Below are positions 52,351 through 62,105 of a stretch of 64,000 bases of DNA, in pieces. Positions within the stretch are counted from its first letter, which is position 1. Every line of letters begins with the position of its first letter. The notes beneath the pieces are model-generated. The model had not been told where the DNA came from. It did no database searches and saw only the letters and a program-made list of their open reading frames with translations. Source of the stretch: Salvelinus alpinus (Eukaryota > Chordata > Actinopteri > Salmoniformes > Salmonidae); NCBI RefSeq assembly GCF_045679555.1, contig NC_092110.1, positions 558,001-622,000 on the forward strand. Reading direction: 5' to 3'. The translations under genes were made by a program, and so were the position numbers.

Positions 52351-53078
52351 TGGTCTCACAAGGGCTCTGAGGATCTCATCTCGGTACCTAATGGCAGTCA
52401 GGCTACCTCTGGCGAGCACATGGAGGGCTGTGCGGCCCCACAAAGAAATGCCACCCCACACCATGACTGACCCACTGCCAAACCGGTCATGCTGGAGGAT
52501 GTTGCAGGCAGCAGAACATTCTCCACGGCATCTCCAGACTCTGTCACGTCTGTCACATGTGCTCATGTGCTCAGTGTGAACCTGCTTTCATCTGTGAAGA
52601 GCACAGGGCGCCAGTGGCAAATTTGCCAATCTTGGTGTTCTCTGGCAAATGCCAAACGTCCTGCACGGTGTTGGGCTGTAAGCACAACCCCCACCTGTGG
52701 ACGTCGGGCCCTCATACCACCCTCATGGAGTCTGTTTCTGACCGTTTGAGCAGACACATGTACATTTGTGGCCTGCTGGAGGTTTTGCAGGGCTCTGGCA
52801 GTGCTTCTCCTTGCACAAAGGCGGAGGTAGCGGTTCTGCTGCTGGGTTGTTGCCCTCCTACGGCCTCCTCCACGTCTCCTGATGTACTGGCCTGTCTCCT
52901 GGTAGCGCCACCATGCTCTGGACACTACGCTGACAGACACAGCAAACCTTCTTGCCACAGCTCGCATTGATGTGCCATCCTGGATGAGCTGCACTACCTG
53001 AGCCACTTGTGTGGGTTGTAGACTCCGTCTCATGCAACCACTAGAGTGAAAGCACCGCCAGCATGCAAAAGTGACCAA
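52351..53078 (-). pseudogene. Tc1 family G transposase, N-terminus to mid-DDE
   Basis: From the right arm the - strand frame runs [10 protein letters not shown]..., QTVRNRLHEGGMRARRPQVG, then [12 protein letters not shown] (first catalytic Asp, near 52585), a frameshift near 52560, and [15 protein letters not shown] and [17 protein letters not shown]. The HDN block and the final acidic residue are missing. Confidence 0.87.
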
Positions 53079-53989
53079 AACATCAGCCAGGAAGCATAGG
53101 AACTGAGAAGTGGTCTGTGGTCACCACCTGCAGAATCACTCCTTTATTGGGGGTGTCTTGCTAATTGCCTATAATTTCCACCTTTTGTCTATTCCATTTG
53201 CACAACAGCATGTGAAATTTATTGTCAATCAGTGTTGCTTCCTAAGTGGACAGTTTGATTTCACAGAAGTGTGATTGACTTGGAGTTACATTGTGTTGTT
53301 TAAGTGTTCCCTTTATTTTTTTGAGCAGTGTATATATAAACACTAGGTCTATAGGCTATGCATGCCGACGCTGCATTGTAGGCCTATGTTTGTTGAGTAA
53401 ATCTGAACTGAAAAAACATTTCAGAATATTCAGTTAAAACAACTAGAGCCAATGCTCGCTCACGTTATAATCAAAGTTAAAATCTGAATTGGCACATTTC
53501 AATACTGTCCATTTGTGAGGCGCAGCAGGGAACTTAGTTCTGTCCGATGGCGATTGGTGGGGTCGATAAACCAGAATTGGAGGATCTCCATCATCGTTAA
53601 ATCTCCAGTACGGGAACATTTTGGCTTCCCAGTAGATTACAACGGCGATGGACAAAGAGTTGTGAATAAAACGTTAACAGTATGTCGCCACGCTCAACGA
53701 GAATAGTCTTTGCAGTTGCCAACACCTGTACAAAACATTAGGAACATCTTCCTAAAATTGAGTTGCCCTTTTGCCCTCAGAACAGCCTCAATTCGTTGTG
53801 GCATGCACTCCACAAGGTGATGAAAGCGTTCCACAGGGATGTTGACTCCATTGCTTCCCACAGTTGTGTCAAGTTGGCTGGATGTCCTTTGGGTGATGGA
53901 CCATTCTTGATACACATGGGAAACTGTTGAGCGTGAAAACCCCAGCAGCATTGCAGTTCTTGACACACTCAAACCGGTGCGCACCTACT

Positions 53990-54062
53990 ACCAAGTACAA
54001 AAATGTATCCACTCATTACTGCAAGTCGCTCTGGATAAGCTAAATGACTAAAATGTAAATCC
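53990..54062 (+). repeat. SINE/L2 tail remnant
   Basis: ctgcaagtcgctctggataa then taaatgactaaaatgtaaat is the shared SINE/L2 3' tail in + orientation, inserted into Tc1 family X 55 bp from the L2, whose tail points the other way. Confidence 0.75.
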
Positions 54063-54116
54063 CCCTTCCAAAAGACAAGTCTTTTGTCTTGCCCATTCAC
54101 CCTCTGAATGGTAATA

Positions 54117-57100
54117 GTCTCATTTACATTTACATTTAAGTCATTTAGCAGACGCTCTTATCCAGAGCGACTTACAAATTGGTGCATTCACCTTATGATA
54201 TCCAGTGGAACAACCACTTTACAATAGTGCATCTAACTCTTTTAAGGGGGGGGGGTTAGAAGGATTACTTTATCCTATCCTAGGTATTCCTTAAAGAGGT
54301 GGGGTTTCAGGTGTCTCCGGAAGGTGGTGATTGACTCCGCTGACCTGGCATCGTGAGGGAGTTTGTTCCACCATTGGGGTGCCAGAGCAGCGAACAGTTT
54401 TGACTGGGCTGAGCGGGAACTGTACTTCCTCAGAGGTAGGGAGGCGAGCAGGCCAGAGGTGGATGAACGCAGTGCCCTTGTTTGGGTGTAGGGCCTGATC
54501 AGAGCCTGAAGGTACGGAGGTGCCGTTCCCCTCACAGCTCCGTAGGCAAGCACCATGGTCTTGTAGCGGATGCGAGCTTCAACTGGAAGCCAGTGGAGAG
54601 AGCGGAGGAGCGGGGTGACGTGAGAGAACTTGGGAAAGTTGAACACCAGACGGGCTGCGGCGTTCTGGATGAGTTGTAGGGGTTTAATGGCACAGGCAGG
54701 GAGCCCAGCCAACAGCGAGTTGCAGTAATCCAGACGGGAGATGACAAGTGCCTGGATTAGGACCTGCGCCGCTTCCTGCGTGAGGCAGGGTCGTACTCTG
54801 CGAATGTTGTAGAGCATGAACCTACAGGAACGGGTCACCGCCTTGATGTTAGTTGAGAACGACAGGGTGTTGTCCAGGATCACGCCAAGGTTCTTAGCAC
54901 TCTGGGAGGAGGACACAATGGAGTTGTCAACCGTGATGGCGAGATCATGGAACGGGCAGTCCTTCCCCGGGAGGAAGAGCAGCTCCGTCTTGCCGAGGTT
55001 CAGCTTGAGGTGGTGATCCGTCATCCACACTGATATGTCTGCCAGACATGCAGAGATGCGATTCACCACCTGGTTATCAGAGGGGGGAAAGGAGAAGATT
55101 AATTGTGTGTCGTCTGCATAGCAATGATAGGAGAGACCATGTGAGGATATGACAGAGCCAAGTGACTTGGTGTATAGCGAGAATAGGAGAGGGCCTAGAA
55201 CAGAGCCCTGGGGGACACCAGTGGTGAGAGCACTTGGTGCGGAGACAGATTCTCGCCACGCCACCTGGTAGGAGCGACCTGTCAGGTAGGACGCAATCCA
55301 AGCGTGGGCCGCGCCGGAGATGCCCAGCTCGGAGAGGGTGGAGAGGAGGATCTGATGGTTCACAGTATCAAAGGCAGCCGATAGGTCTAGAAGGATGAGA
55401 GCAGAGGAGAGAGAGTTAGCTTTAGCAGTGCGGAGCGCCTCCGTGACACAGAGAAGAGCAGTCTCAGTTGAATGACTAGTCTTGAAACCTGACTGATTTG
55501 GATCAAGAAGGTCATTCTGAGAGAGATAGCAGGAGAGCTGGCCAAGGACGGCACGTTCAAGAGTTTTGGAGAGAAAAGAAAGAAGGGATACTGGTCTGTA
55601 GTTGTTGACATCGGAGGGATCGAGTGTAGGTTTTTTCAGAAGGGGTGCAACTCTCGCTCTCTTGAAGACGGAAGGGACGTAGCCAGCGGTCAAGGATGAG
55701 TTGATGAGCGAGGTGAGGTAAGGGAGAAGGTCTCCGGAAATGGTCTGGAGAAGAGAGGAGGGGATAGGGTCAAGCGGGCAGGTTGTTGGGCGGCCGGCCG
55801 TCACAAGACGCGAGATTTCATCTGGAGAGAGAGGGGAGAAAGAGGTCAAAGCACAGGGTAGGGCAGTGTGAGCAGAACCAGCGGTGTCGTTTGACTTAGC
55901 AAACGAGGATCGGATGTCGTCGACCTTCTTTTCAAAATGGTTGACGAAGTCATCAGCAGAGAGGGAGGAGGGGGGAGGAGGGGGAGGAGGATTCAGGAGG
56001 GAGGAGAAGGTGGCAAAGAGCTTCCTAGGGTTAGAGGCAGATGCTTGGAATTTAGAGTGGTAGAAATTGGCTTTAGCAGCAGAGACAGAAGAGGAGAATG
56101 TAGAGAGGAGGGAGTGAAAGGATGCCAGGTCCGCAGGGAGGCGAGTTTTCCTCCATTTCCGCTCGGCTGCCCGGAGCCCTGTTCTGTGAGCTCGCAATGA
56201 GTCGTCGAGCCACGGAGCAGGAGGGGAGGACCGAGCCGGCCTGGAGGATAGGGGACATAGAGAGTCAAAGGATGCAGAAAGGGAGGAGAGGAGGGTTGAG
56301 GAGGCAGAATCAGGAGATAGGTTGGAGAAGGTTTGAGCAGAGGGAAGAGATGATAGGATGGAAGAGGAGAGAGTAGCGGGGGAGAGAGAGCGAAGGTTGG
56401 GACGGCGCGATACCATCCGAGTAGGGGCAGTGTGGGAAGTGTTGGATGAGAGCGAGAGGGAAAAGGATACAAGGTAGTGGTCGGAGACTTGGAGGGGAGT
56501 TGCAATGAGATTAGTGGAAGAACAGCATCTAGTAAAGATGAGGTCAAGCGTATTGCCTGCCTTGTGAGTAGGGGGGGAAGGTGAGAGGGTGAGGTCAAAA
56601 GAGGAGAGGAGTGGAAAGAAGGAGGCAGAGAGGAATGAGTCAAAGGTAGACGTGGGGAGGTTAAAGTCACCCAGAACTGTGAGAGGTGAGCCATCCTCAG
56701 GAAAGGAACTTATCAGGGCGTCAAGCTCATTGATGAACTCTCCAAGGGAACCTGGAGGGCGATAAATGATAAGGATGTTAAGCTTGAAAGGGCTGGTAAC
56801 TGTGACAGCATGGAATTCAAAGGAGGCGATAGACAGATGGGTCAGGGGAGAAAGAGAGAATGTCCACTTGGGAGAGATGAGGATCCCAGTGCCACCACCC
56901 CGCTGACCAGAAGCTCTCGGGGTGTGCGAGAACACGTGGGCAGACGAGGAGAGAGCAGTAGGAGTAGCAGTGTTATCAGTGGTAATCCATGTTTCCGTCA
57001 GTGCCAAGAAGTCGAGGGACTGGAGGGAAGCATAGGCTGAGATGAACTCTGCCTTGTTGGCCGCAGATCGGCAGTTCCAGAGGCTGCCTGAGACCTGGAA

Positions 57101-57990
57101 CTCCACGTGGGTCGTGCGCGCTGGGACCACCAGGTTAGAGTAGCAGCGGCCACGCGGTGTGAAGCGTTTGTATGGTCTGTGCAGAGAGGAGAGAACAGGG
57201 ATAGACAGACACATAGTTGACAGGCTACAGAAGAGGCTACGCTAATGCAAAGGAGATTGGAATGACAAGTGGACTACACGTCTCGAATGTTCAGAAAGTT
57301 AAGCTTACGTTGCAAAAAATCTTATTGACTAAAATGATATAGTACTGCTGGCTGGTGAAATAGGCTAGCTAGCAGTGGCTGCGTTGTTGACTTTGTTTGA
57401 AAGTGTAGCTGGCTAGGTAACCTCTAACTGGCTAGGTAACCTCGACAATTACTCTAGACTACACAATTATCTTGGATACAAAGACGGCTATGTAGCCAGC
57501 TAAGATCAAACAAATCAAACTGTTGTACTGTAATGAAATGAAATGTAATACTACCTGTAATACTACCTGTGGAGCAAAGCGGAATGCAACTACTCGCTCC
57601 AAACCAAACCGGAAGTGCGTATCGTAGAGGGAGAGGCAATAGAAGTGTTGTTTCTTGTATTATTGTCTTTTGTGTCTTTAGAGGACTGCTTCACCTTAAT
57701 GTCCCCTTTCCCTTTTCTTCTGTCCTTATTTTGTCCCACTTTGTCCCTTCTTTGTCCCTTCTTCTCTTCTGCCAACTAGACACTCCTTGTTAGCTAGCTA
57801 GCTTCTTTCAGGAATGTCCCTAGCAACTGCCTAGCAACAGGTAAACAACTTAGCTAGCTAAGAAAACGGTATAATTTTATGAAAAATTGTTACTTTTTCA
57901 AAAGCCTTTCTTCTTTGTTTGCTGCTTGTTTGGTCTCCTATTCAGTTTGCAGTTTTCTTTTGATTTTTTTTCCGATGTACTACAGAAACG
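54117..57990 (-). mobile_element. L2-clade LINE, apparently full length
   Basis: The 3' end (54117-54274) finishes with the agtcgctctggataagagcg tail and TAAATG-like repeats. One long ORF with endonuclease and RT occupies 54275-57214. Upstream sequence (57215 to somewhere before ~58000) is the presumed 5'UTR; its exact start is not visible because no clear target duplication was found. It lies in the same orientation as SAMD4A. Confidence 0.9.
54275..57214 (-). CDS. L2 retrotransposon endonuclease-reverse transcriptase (979 aa, uninterrupted)
   Basis: A single open frame of 979 codons that drives target-primed reverse transcription. The apurinic-endonuclease domain occupies residues ~40-250: LTETWIT (E74), the LIIYRPPG block, LGDFNLP (181-187), SDHYLVS (244-250). 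The reverse transcriptase lies at ~520-800: NNYRPVSLLSFLSK, NQSGFKTSHSTETALL, ILLDLSAAFDTVNH (catalytic Asp 610), GVPQGSVLGPLLF and YADD (699-702, catalytic Asp pair), then KNLGVILD. There is no RNase H domain, as expected for the L2 clade. All catalytic residues that I can place are present, with no stop or frameshift, unlike every other transposon ORF in the window. This suggests a recent insertion and possible activity. The start at 57214 is the first Met; an upstream start is possible. A separate ORF1 was not seen. Confidence 0.93.
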   Translation of the reverse strand: MCLSIPVLSSLHRPYKRFTPRGRCYSNLVVPARTTHVEFQVSGSLWNCRSAANKAEFISAYASLQSLDFLALTETWITTDNTATPTALSSSAHVFSHTPRASGQRGGGTGILISPKWTFSLSPLTHLSIASFEFHAVTVTSPFKLNILIIYRPPGSLGEFINELDALISSFPEDGSPLTVLGDFNLPTSTFDSFLSASFFPLLSSFDLTLSPSPPTHKAGNTLDLIFTRCCSSTNLIATPLQVSDHYLVSFSLSLSSNTSHTAPTRMVSRRPNLRSLSPATLSSSILSSLPSAQTFSNLSPDSASSTLLSSLSASFDSLCPLSSRPARSSPPAPWLDDSLRAHRTGLRAAERKWRKTRLPADLASFHSLLSTFSSSVSAAKANFYHSKFQASASNPRKLFATFSSLLNPPPPPPPSSLSADDFVNHFEKKVDDIRSSFAKSNDTAGSAHTALPCALTSFSPLSPDEISRLVTAGRPTTCPLDPIPSSLLQTISGDLLPYLTSLINSSLTAGYVPSVFKRARVAPLLKKPTLDPSDVNNYRPVSLLSFLSKTLERAVLGQLSCYLSQNDLLDPNQSGFKTSHSTETALLCVTEALRTAKANSLSSALILLDLSAAFDTVNHQILLSTLSELGISGAAHAWIASYLTGRSYQVAWRESVSAPSALTTGVPQGSVLGPLLFSLYTKSLGSVISSHGLSYHCYADDTQLIFSFPPSDNQVVNRISACLADISVWMTDHHLKLNLGKTELLFLPGKDCPFHDLAITVDNSIVSSSQSAKNLGVILDNTLSFSTNIKAVTRSCRFMLYNIRRVRPCLTQEAAQVLIQALVISRLDYCNSLLAGLPACAIKPLQLIQNAAARLVFNFPKFSHVTPLLRSLHWLPVEARIRYKTMVLAYGAVRGTAPPYLQALIRPYTQTRALRSSTSGLLASLPLRKYSSRSAQSKLFAALAPQWWNKLPHDARSAESITTFRRHLKPHLFKEYLG

Positions 57991-58439
57991 TTCCCACGGT
58001 GACACACTCACGGAGGCAGGCACGCACACATCCTTGCAGGCAAGTTCACAGACTTAGAGTCTCAAGGCAAATCCTTCTTTAACCGGTCTCCTGGATGGAT
58101 TTAACAAGTGACATCAATACGGAATCATATACTGACCAGGTGAAAGTCATGGAAAGATGTTTTGAACACTCCGTGTATGTTGACACATTTACGCTGCCGT
58201 CACCCCAGTATGCAAGCGCAAGACGGAAACGCAAAGAAACACCACAACAACGTCTCCCCTCTACATTCAAGCAACCATTGGCTGCAGATTCTGACCGGTC
58301 TAAAGAAATTACAAGAGCGATAGGAAGGCTATGTTTTAGAGGTCGGCCGATTAATCGGAATGGCCGATTAATTAGGGCCAATTTTAAGTTTTCATAACAA
58401 TTGGAAATCTGTATTTTGTACGCCAATTTTGCGTCCATT

Positions 58440-58640
58440 TTTTTACACCTTTATTTAACTAGGCAAGTCAGTTAAGAACACGTTCTTATTTTCAATGACG
58501 GCCTAGGAACAGTGGGTTAACTGCCTTGTTCAGGGGCAGAACGACAGACTTTTACCTCGTCAGCTCAGGGATTCAATCATGCAACCTTACGGTTAACTAG
58601 TCCAACGCTCTAACCACCTGCCTCACGAGGAGCCCGCCTG
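58440..58640 (-). mobile_element. tRNA-derived SINE (type S3)
   Basis: On the - strand: head gtgaggcaggtggttagagc (A-box-like), ggttgcatgattgaatccc (B-box-like), HpaI site GTTAAC in the body, and the same 3' tail as type S1 (cttaactgacttgcctag). Confidence 0.85.
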
Positions 58641-59416
58641 TTACGCGAATGCAGTAAGAAGCCAAGGTAAGTTGCTAGCTAGCATTAAACTTATCTTATA
58701 AAAAACAATCAATCAATCATAATCACTAGTTATAACTACACATGGTTGATGATATTACTAGTTTATCTAGCGTGTCCTGCGTTGTATATAATCGATGCGG
58801 TGCGCATTCGCGAAAAAGGACTGTCGTTACTCCAACGTGTGCCTAACGATAAACATCAATGCCTTTCTTAAAATCAATACACAGAAGTATATATTTTTTA
58901 AACCTGCATATTTAGCTGAAATAAATCCAGGTTAGCAGGCAATATTAACAAGGTGAAATTGTGTCACTTCTCTTGCGTTCTTGCACGCAGAGTCAGGGTA
59001 TATACAACAGTTTGGGACGCATGGCTCATTGCGAACTAATTTGCCAGAATTTTACGTAATTATGACATAACATTGAAGGTTGTGTAATGTAACAGGAATA
59101 TTTAGACTTATGGATGCCACCCGTTAGATAAAATACGGAACGGTTCCGTATTTCACTGAAAGAATAAACGTCTTGTTTTCGAGATGATAGTTTCTGGATT
59201 CGACTATATTAATGACCTAAGGCCCGTATTTCTGTGTGTTATTATGTTATAATTAAGCCTATGATTTGATAGAGTAGTCTGACTGAGCGATGGTAGGCAC
59301 CAGCAAGCTCGTAAGCATTCATTCAAACAGCACTTTTGTGCGTTTTGCCAGCAGCTCTTCGCAATGCATCAAGCTGCTTATGACTTCAAGCCTATCAACT
59401 CCCGAGATGAGGCTGG

Positions 59417-59614
59417 TGTAACGGATGTAAAATGGCTAGCTAGTTAGCGGGGTGCGCGCTAATAGCGTTTCAAACGTCACTCGCTCTGAGACTTGGAGTA
59501 GTTGTTCCCCTTGCTCTGCATGGGTAACGCTGCTTCGAGGGTGGCTGTTGTCGATGTGTTCCTGGTTCGAGCCCAGGTAGCGGCGAGGAGAGGGATGGAA
59601 GCTATACTGTTACA
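59417..59614 (+). repeat. tRNA-like repeat with TGTAAC ends, copy 2
   Basis: Starts TGTAACGG and ends CTGTTACA; flanked by CTGG on both sides. Carries the B-box-like GGTTCGAGCCC. Inverted copy at 15579-15810. Confidence 0.75.
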
Positions 59615-60184
59615 CTGGCAATACTAAAGTGCCTATAAGAACATCCAATAGTCAAAGATATATGAAATACAAATCGAATAGAGAGAAATAGTCCTATAAT
59701 TCCTATAATAACTACAACCTAAAACTTCTTACCTGGGAATATTGAAGACTCATGTTAAAAGGAACCACCAGCTTTCATATGTTTTCATGTTCTGAGCACG
59801 GAACTTAAACGTTAGCTTTCTTACATGGCACATATTGCACTTTTACTTTCTTCTCCAACACTTTGTTTTTGCATTATTTAAACCAAATTGGTCCTTTTTT
59901 GGTCCTCCAATAATCGGCATTGACGTTGAAAAATCATAAAATCGGTCGACCTCTACTATGTTTTTATATTTTTGTAAGTCTTTTTATAGCCGCGGAAATG
60001 CGCCCATTCTCAGTGGGTGAGAATAGGGTGTTTCAGTACCTCGTGAAAGTGCCCGAGCCACGTTATGAACTTTCCTCTTGCATCCATTTCAGCAAACAAG
60101 TAGTACCCACTTTATATAAGCAAGCCAAAGCCTTCAATTAATTAGCCAATTGTGTTGCGCTTACTTAACAGGGACAGCCCACAT

Positions 60185-60350
60185 GACTGGGAAAAATCCA
60201 CTTGAACGGCCCTCAAACTGGTAATTACTAGTGAGAAACTATCATCCTGAGCACCCACGTCGCCGACATGAACTCTGAAGTCACATAAGGAAATGGCTTC
60301 TATAACAGTATTTTCGGCAGTTAAATGCAACAAAACATTATTGATAAATA
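60185..60350 (+). repeat. dispersed repeat F, copy 2
   Basis: Similar to 24011-24210 (actgggaaaaatccacttga, aactggtaattac). Confidence 0.6.
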
Positions 60351-60358
60351 GCAATCTA

Positions 60359-61400
60359 CACTGAACAAAAATATGAACGCAACATGTAAAGTGTTAGTCC
60401 CATGTTTAATGAGCTGAAATAAAAAAATATCCCAGAAATGTTCCATATGCACAAAAAGCTTATTTCTTTCAAATTTTGTGCATAAATTTGTTTATATCCC
60501 TGTTAGTGAGCATTTCTCCTTTGACAATATAATCCATCCACCTGACAGGTGAGGCATATCAAGAAGCTGATTAAACAGCATGATCATTACACAGGTGCAC
60601 CTTGTGCTGGGGACAATAAAAGGCCACTCTAAAATGTGCAGTTGTGTCACACAATGCCACAGAAATTTTCATGCTTTGGCATGCTGACTAGAGAAATGTC
60701 CACCAGAGCTGTTGCCAGAGAATTTAAATTTCTCTACCATAAGCCGCCTCCAACTTTGTTTTAGAGAATTTGGCAGTACGTCCAACCAGCCTCACAACCG
60801 CAGACCACGTGTATTGTGTCGTATGGGTGAGCGGTTTCCTGATGTCAACGTTGTGAACAGAGTGCCCCATGGTGCCAGTGGGGTTATGGTATGGAAAGGC
60901 ATAAGCTACGGACAACAAACACAATTGCATTTCATCGATTGCAATTTCAATGCACAGAGATACCGTGATGAGATCCTGAGGTCTATTGTCGTGCCATTCA
61001 TCCGCCGCCATCACCTCATGTTTCAGCATGATAATGCACAGTCCCACGGCTTGGAAGCTGAACATTTCCCAGTTCTTCCATGGCCTGCATACTCACTAGA
61101 CATGTCACCCATTGAGCATGTATGGGATGTTCTGGATCTACGTGTACGACAGCGTGTTACAGTTCCCGCCAAAATTCAGCAACTTTGCATAGCCATTAAT
61201 GAGTGGGCAACATTCCACAGGAAAAAATCAACAGCCTAATCAACTCTATGTGATGGAAATGTGTCGCGCTGCATGAGACAAATGGTGGTCACACCAGATA
61301 CTGACTGGTTTTCTGATCCGCGCGCCTACCTTTTTTTTAAGGTATCTGTGACCAACAGATTAATATCTGCATTCTCAGTCATGTGAAATCCATAGATTAG
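60359..61400 (+). mobile_element. Tc1-like transposon, family A, copy 3, 3'-truncated
   Basis: Starts tacactgaacaaaaatatga, equivalent to 9511 onward. Ends at ccatagattag, where a LINE fragment abuts; the right terminal repeat is missing. Confidence 0.9.
60650..61240 (+). pseudogene. Tc1 family A transposase pseudogene, C-terminal half open
   Basis: [20 protein letters not shown], then an internal deletion removing the first catalytic Asp region. It continues [31 protein letters not shown] (second Asp block) and [20 protein letters not shown] (third). The 175-codon open part ends at TAA near 61239. Confidence 0.85.
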
Positions 61401-61403
61401 GGG

Positions 61404-62095
61404 GTGCGTGCTCAGTCCCCTCCTGTACTCCCTGTTCACCCATGACTGCATGGCCAAGCACGACTCCAACACCATCATTAAGTTTGCCGACAACACAACA
61501 GTGGTAGGCCTGATCACCGACAACGATGAGACAGCCTATAGGGAGGTCAGAGACCTGGCAGTGTGGTGGCAGGATAACAACCTCTCCCTCAACGTGATCA
61601 AGACAACAGAGATGATTGTGGACTACAGGAAAAGGGGGACCGAGTGTAGTGCATACGGCCCAGTACATCACTGGGGCCAAGGTTCCTGCTATCCAGGACC
61701 TCTATACCAGGTGGTGTCAGAGGAAGGCCCCCAAAAATTGCCAAAGATTCCAGCCACCGTAGTCAGACTGTTCTCTCTGCTACCGCACAGCAAGCGGTAC
61801 CGGAGCGCCATGTCTAGGTCCAAAAGGCTTCTTCACAGCTTCTACCCCCAAGCCACAAGACTCCTAAACAGCTAACCAACAGCTAAATTAATGGCGACCC
61901 GGACTATTTGCATTGTCCCCCTCACCCCCATGTTTACGCTGCTGCTACTCTTTGTTTATTACCTATGCATTGTCACTTTACCTCTACCTACTGTACATGT
62001 ACATATTACCTAAATTACCTCGACTAGCCAGTTCCCCCGCACATTGACTCTGTACCGGTACCCCCTGTATATAGCCTCGCTGTGAACTGTGTGTG
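61404..62095 (+). mobile_element. non-LTR retrotransposon R1, RT C-terminal half and 3'UTR start
   Basis: LSPLLYSLFTHDCMAKHDSN, then IIKFADNTTVVGLI (FADD changed to FADN), WWQDNNLSLNVIKTTEMIVD, and after frameshifts KRLLHSFYPQATRLLNS. Degenerate. Both ends truncated. Confidence 0.82.
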
Positions 62096-62105
62096 CCGGT
62101 GATCA

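Larger units (their letters stand above)
51762..53332. mobile_element. foldback Tc1-like transposon, family G, ~580-bp inverted arms
   Basis: The terminal tacactgctcaaaaaaataaa is repeated inverted at the right end. The inverted identity continues inward: 51764-52350 is the near-perfect reverse complement of 52751-53330. Both arms carry the same transposase N-terminus ([20 protein letters not shown]), reading + in the left arm and - in the right. The central 400 bp carries the middle of the transposase on the - strand. The catalytic end and the original second terminus have been replaced by an inverted copy of the first half. TA-rich flanks. Confidence 0.93.
53731..58175 (-). mobile_element. 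Tc1-like transposon, family X, carrying an L2 insertion
   Basis: The left end caaaacattaggaacatctt (53731) and the right end ttttgaacactccg (to 58175) are the family X termini. TA dinucleotides at 53729-53730 and 58176-58177 flank it. The left 385 bp encodes N-terminal transposase on the - strand ([20 protein letters not shown]). After cattcaccctctgaatgg (about 54114) the element is interrupted by the L2 and resumes near 58000-58040 with ctcaaggcaaatccttcttt. Confidence 0.87.
58337..59955. mobile_element. non-autonomous hAT element with perfect 8-bp target duplication
   Basis: Ends TAGAGGTCGGCCGATTA and (inverted) AATCGGTCGACCTCTA. The target duplication CTATGTTT lies at 58329-58336 and 59956-59963. 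No transposase. It contains a SINE (58440-58640) and the TGTAAC-ended repeat (59417-59614). Inserted inside the older ZBED hAT coding region. Confidence 0.95.
53588..60141 (+). pseudogene. ZBED-type hAT transposase, three pieces
   Basis: Piece 1 (53588-53728): KSPVREHFGFPVDYNGDGQR then VVNKTLTVCRH, with a frameshift after the first Cys/His, ending at a TA. Piece 2 (58178-58336): LTHLRCRHPS, then in the next frame QYASARRKRKETPQQRLPS and DSDRSKEITRAIGRL. Piece 3 (59964-60141): AAEMRPFSVGENRVFQYLVK and VPEPRYELSS, stop after QAKAF. These are the BED zinc finger and the linker before the hAT catalytic core; the core is absent. Clearly dead. Confidence 0.75.
51657..60165 (+). mobile_element. old BED-finger hAT transposon, exploded by nested insertions
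   Basis: Left end taggggtgtaacggtacacg at about 51657. The BED-finger N-terminal part is near 53590-53728, the middle at 58178-58336 and a later part at 59964-60141, all on the + strand and in the order expected for a ZBED-like hAT transposase. The gaps are insertions: foldback Tc1 at 51762-53332, Tc1 family X with L2 at 53731-58175, and a non-autonomous hAT at 58337-59955. The right end was not found; the sequence is probably truncated after 60141. Confidence 0.75.

Noticed and set aside
54816..57040. Several open frames on both strands, including a 233-codon one
   Set aside because: Shadow frames of the L2 ORF; no independent motifs.
59565..59614. tRNA gene
   Set aside because: Only a B-box-like segment; no cloverleaf, and it is part of a dispersed repeat.
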